Notes under the pieces: model-generated
The model's database searches: none
Seen by the model: the letters and a program-made list of their open reading frames with translations, nothing else
What the model was told of the DNA's origin: nothing
Program-made: the position numbers and the translations under genes
Part shown: in pieces, positions 60,616-64,000 of the stretch
How the letters are laid out: each line of letters starts with the position of its first letter
Numbering within the stretch: the first letter of the stretch is position 1
Origin: Cyclobacteriaceae bacterium
GTDB taxonomy: Bacteria > Bacteroidota > Bacteroidia > Cytophagales > Cyclobacteriaceae
NCBI GenBank assembly: GCA_958296015.1
Contig: CATQIH010000029.1
Span: forward strand, 1-64,000
Reading direction: 5' to 3'
DNA length: 64,000 bases

Positions 60616-61761
60616 ATGTTTAGTGATTTACCGGAGTCTGTATGGGTTATGTTGTTTGCGCTCATGTCTTCTTATGCAGTAGTACGTATCATCATTCCTG
60701 TAGTCGTTAGAGTATCCCGGGAAAAACATCTGATGGATGAGCCTAACAACCGAAGCTCCCATACACAAAAAACGCCCAGTCTTGGTGGCGTAGGTATATT
60801 TGCCGCCATAGCCATTGTATTCACCACTGTTACCAGCCTGACAGGCCAGCAAAACCAGGCACATCTTATCTTACCCTCTCTTGTCATTTTATTTTTTATC
60901 GGCCTCAAAGACGATATCCTTGTCATAGACCCTTATAAGAAATTAATTGCCCAGCTGCTGGCAGGTGCTTTGATGATCATTTGCACCGACATCCGTATGG
61001 GCAGTTTGTATGGATTGTTTGGCATCTATGAATTGCCTTACATTGCCAGCTTCCTGTTCACCTTGTTTTTCATTATTGTCACAGTCAATGCCTATAACCT
61101 GATTGACGGAATAGATGGCCTTGCCGGAGGGCTAGGGATCGTCGTATGTGTTACATTTGGCATTTACTTTTACATGGCTGGCCTGCTTTGGGCTACCGCT
61201 CTTTGCGCTACGCTTACCGGGGCTTTGGCAAGTTTTGTACGGTTCAATTTTTCTCAGGTCAACAAAATATTTATGGGCGATTGCGGCTCGCTCACCGTTG
61301 GATTTGTGCTGGCATTGCTGGCAATCAAATTTCTACAGGTGAACGAAGTAAGCCCACACACTGCTTATGTTCAGAACGCTCCTGCTTTGGCTATTGCCAT
61401 ATTGTTTGTGCCGCTTTTTGATACTTTGCGATTGTTCATACAACGCATAGCCAGTGGCAGAAAGCCCTTTCATGCCGACCGCAACCATATACACCACTTC
61501 GTTATCGATAGCGGCTTTTCGCATTTGCAGGCCAGCATCATACTCTGTAGCACCAATGCAGTAGTCATCAGCCTGGCATTCGTTGCTTTCGCTCAATCAT
61601 CAGTCACCGGTTCATTGCTATTCCTGGGAGTATTGTTTGTAACCTATCTATTAGTTGTACGAAGGAAAAACCCAACAGCAAAGCCTCACACCAAATATTC
61701 CAAATACTACGTGAGCAAGCCTGTAGCGGCGAAAGAGCTACAGCGGGAACCGGTGAATTAA
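60616..61761 (+). CDS. MraY/WecA-like undecaprenyl-phosphate glycosylphosphotransferase
   Basis: DEPNNRSSHTQKTPSLGGVGIF; GLKDDILVIDPYKKL; NAYNLIDGIDGLAGGLG; IFMGDCGSLTVGFVLA; ADRNHIHH. Confidence 0.94.
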   Translation: MFSDLPESVWVMLFALMSSYAVVRIIIPVVVRVSREKHLMDEPNNRSSHTQKTPSLGGVGIFAAIAIVFTTVTSLTGQQNQAHLILPSLVILFFIGLKDDILVIDPYKKLIAQLLAGALMIICTDIRMGSLYGLFGIYELPYIASFLFTLFFIIVTVNAYNLIDGIDGLAGGLGIVVCVTFGIYFYMAGLLWATALCATLTGALASFVRFNFSQVNKIFMGDCGSLTVGFVLALLAIKFLQVNEVSPHTAYVQNAPALAIAILFVPLFDTLRLFIQRIASGRKPFHADRNHIHHFVIDSGFSHLQASIILCSTNAVVISLAFVAFAQSSVTGSLLFLGVLFVTYLLVVRRKNPTAKPHTKYSKYYVSKPVAAKELQREPVN

Positions 61762-63296
61762 TGCTTAAAATGCCTGAATCCTGTACAGACCATCGCCATA
61801 TCATGCTGATCGCAGAACGCTATGGAGTCCTGGTCACGGATGGAGCCGCCAGGCTGAATCACCGCCTGAACGCCTTCTTGCTGGGCTATTTCCACACAAT
61901 CGGGGAAAGGGAAAAAGGCATCTGATGCCATCACGGCCCCGTGCAAGTCAAAGCCAAACACTTTTGCTTTTTCTATTGCCTGCCGCAGCGCATCTACCCT
62001 GGAGGTCTGCCCCACGCCGCTGGCTAGTAGCTGCCCTTTTTTTGCCAGAATGATTGTGTTGGACTTGGTGTGCTTGCAGATTTTGCTGGCGAATAATAAT
62101 ACCTCATTCTCTTCATCAGTAGTAGCTCTTTTGGTCACTACCTTCAGGTCTTCCAACGTATCGGTTTTCAAATCTCTGTCCTGTTCGATCACGCCATTGA
62201 GCAACGTTTTAAATTGTGTCTTGGTGGCCAGTGGTTGCTTTTGCACCAGCAGCACCCTGTTTTTCTTTTGTTTCAGCAGTTCCATCGCGTCATCAGTATA
62301 GGCAGGCGCGATCAGCACTTCCACAAAGAGTTTGTGGATTTCTTCGGCAGCGTCCACATCCACTTCCTTGTTGGTGATCAGCACACCGCCAAAAGCAGAA
62401 ACGGTATCGGCTTCAAAGGCTTTCAGATAGGCTTCTTTCACGCTGTGGCCGGTTGCTACACCACAGGCATTGGTGTGTTTGAGAATAGCAAAAGCAGTTT
62501 CGCTTTCAAATTCTCCTATCAATGCCACCGCCGCATCAATATCTACCAGGTTGTTATAAGACAACTCCTTGCCGTGAGTCTGCTCCAGCATGGCCGCCAG
62601 ATCGCCATAGAAAGCCGCCTGCTGGTGTGGATTTTCGCCATAGCGAAGTGTCTGCTTTGGCATGTTGGTTTTATCAAACCCTTCGGAACTAGCTTCTGAA
62701 CCAGCATTGCCCGTTGCAAAGTACTGGTGAATGGCTGTGTCGTAGTGCGAACTGGTAGCAAAAGCTTCCATAGCAAACTTTTTGCGGTCTTCCAGATCAG
62801 TAGCACCGTCTTTTTCGCTCAATAGTTGCGTCAACCACTGGTATTGGTTGCGGGAAGATACGATCACCACATCCTGGAAATTTTTGGCTGCTGCACGGAT
62901 CAGAGCAATACCGCCAATATCTATCTTCTCTATCACGGTCGCCTCCTCTGCACCGGAAGCCACAGTTTCTTCAAAAGGATACAGGTCAACAATGACCAGA
63001 TCAATAACAGGAATCTCATATTGTTGTATCTGCTGCTGGTCTTCGGCATGATCGCGCCTGTTTAGGATCCCACCAAAAACTTTAGGATGCAGCGTCTTTA
63101 CTCGTCCGCCCAGAATAGCAGGGTAGCTGGTGAGATCTTCTACCGGCACCACCTGTGCACCTTGTTCTTCTATAAACTGCTGTGTGCCACCCGTAGAATA
63201 GATGGTGATGCCATGCTGCTGTAGTAATTTAACAATAGGGGCCAGGTGATCTTTGTAGTATACAGAAATAAGGGCCGAACTGATTTTCTTGTGCAT
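61758..63296 (-). CDS. purH: bifunctional AICAR formyltransferase/IMP cyclohydrolase
   Basis: ALISVYYKDHLAPIVKLLQQHGITIYSTGGTQQFIEEQG; RVKTLHPKVFGGIL; LRYGENPHQQAAFYG; IQPGGSIRDQDSIAFCDQHDMAMVCTGFRHFKH. Confidence 0.98.
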   Translation of the reverse strand: MHKKISSALISVYYKDHLAPIVKLLQQHGITIYSTGGTQQFIEEQGAQVVPVEDLTSYPAILGGRVKTLHPKVFGGILNRRDHAEDQQQIQQYEIPVIDLVIVDLYPFEETVASGAEEATVIEKIDIGGIALIRAAAKNFQDVVIVSSRNQYQWLTQLLSEKDGATDLEDRKKFAMEAFATSSHYDTAIHQYFATGNAGSEASSEGFDKTNMPKQTLRYGENPHQQAAFYGDLAAMLEQTHGKELSYNNLVDIDAAVALIGEFESETAFAILKHTNACGVATGHSVKEAYLKAFEADTVSAFGGVLITNKEVDVDAAEEIHKLFVEVLIAPAYTDDAMELLKQKKNRVLLVQKQPLATKTQFKTLLNGVIEQDRDLKTDTLEDLKVVTKRATTDEENEVLLFASKICKHTKSNTIILAKKGQLLASGVGQTSRVDALRQAIEKAKVFGFDLHGAVMASDAFFPFPDCVEIAQQEGVQAVIQPGGSIRDQDSIAFCDQHDMAMVCTGFRHFKH

Positions 63297-63333
63297 AACT
63301 TTTGGTGTGTTATTCTATTAAAATTTCAAAGGT

Positions 63334-63903
63334 TTATGATTGAGTAACTAACTTTTCAATCACTTCAGGATAATACTGATGTTCGAGTTGGTGTACTTTG
63401 TTGGCTACCTGCTCCGGTGTATCGGTAGCCTCTACCGGGCAATTTGCCTGAAAAATGATCTTTCCTTCATCATAGTTTTCATTGACCAAATGAATGGTGA
63501 TGCCAGTAGACGTTTCTTTGGCAGCAATCACTGCCTGGTGTACCCGCACTCCATACATGCCTTTGCCGCCATAAGCAGGCAACAGGGCCGGGTGAATATT
63601 GACAATGCGGTTTGGATATGCCTGGATCAGGTTGTCAGGGACTTTCAGCAGAAAGCCAGCCAATACAATAAAATCAATGCTTGCTTCCTGTAGCCATTGC
63701 AACACAAGGCTAGTATGCAATAAAGTATGTTTATCAAAAATCTTTGCTGGTACACCAAAGCGGGCAGCTCTGGCAATGGCTCCGGCTTTAGGGTTATTGG
63801 TGAGCAGCATACCAACTTGCATGGCTTTGTGTTGGGCAAACCGCTCAAAAATCTTCTCGGCGTTTGTACCGCTGCCCGAAGCAAAAACCGCTATGTTTTT
63901 CAT
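63334..63903 (-). CDS. purN: phosphoribosylglycinamide formyltransferase
   Basis: MKNIAVFASGSGTNAEKIFE; IVLAGFLLKVPDNLIQAYPNRIVNIHPALLPAYGGKGMYGVRVHQAVIAAKETSTGITIHLVNENYDEGKII. Confidence 0.96.
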   Translation of the reverse strand: MKNIAVFASGSGTNAEKIFERFAQHKAMQVGMLLTNNPKAGAIARAARFGVPAKIFDKHTLLHTSLVLQWLQEASIDFIVLAGFLLKVPDNLIQAYPNRIVNIHPALLPAYGGKGMYGVRVHQAVIAAKETSTGITIHLVNENYDEGKIIFQANCPVEATDTPEQVANKVHQLEHQYYPEVIEKLVTQS

Positions 63904-64000
63904 GGCGCAAATATACAAACAACCCTGCTACTTAAAAAAGATCATACTCAACACACCACTCAACATCAGCACCTTGCAGAAATCGCTCAAAAAACCAAAT

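Noticed and set aside
61758-61761. 4-nt convergent overlap of the glycosyltransferase and purH stops
   Set aside because: Ordinary convergent gene overlap.
1-64000. CRISPR array, prophage, rRNA or IS element
   Set aside because: No regularly spaced direct repeats, phage structural genes, rRNA sequence or transposase with terminal inverted repeats were recognised. The Rpn-like gene at 36573 lacks visible terminal repeats.
63930-64000. Possible C-terminal end of a minus-strand gene (FGFLSDFCKVLMLSGVLSMIFFK*)
   Set aside because: Only ~70 nt in the window; too short to support a call.

Overview
The window looks like a chromosomal segment of a Bacteroidota bacterium, probably Cytophagales-like. 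This is inferred from the SusC/SusD pairs, T9SS-type C-terminal domains, TTTG/TAnnTTTG promoters and Bacteroidota-type FtsX/MacB permeases. Most of it is housekeeping: aroC, mnmH-selD, aspS, lysS, ispF, mnmD, purH, purN, queG, an RND efflux trio and two identical tRNA-Glu genes. The most exciting locus is 21783-22814. A consensus Bacteroidota promoter drives a very short transcribed region that folds as nested hairpins ending in a U-tract. It abuts the start codon of an Abi_2 (AbiF/AbiD-like) protein carrying a HEPN RNase motif (RNICAH). This matches the RNA-antitoxin/AbiF-toxin architecture proposed as ancestral to Cas13. Other leads: (i) an OLD/PARIS-like AAA ATPase + DUF3226 (TOPRIM) pair whose TOPRIM gene carries one in-frame TAG; (ii) a DUF1828 gene pair whose first gene carries one in-frame TAG; (iii) a T9SS metalloprotease with one in-frame TAA, preceded by a C11 tract lying between the -33 and -7 promoter elements; (iv) two permease genes sharing sigma54-like promoters and paired 16-bp dyads at identical spacing; (v) a mosaic partial duplication of a quinone oxidoreductase; (vi) a start-less HicB-like remnant after aroC; (vii) a small protein + nucleotidyltransferase toxin-antitoxin-like pair. 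All calls come from reading the sequence and ORF track. No searches or folding programs were run.
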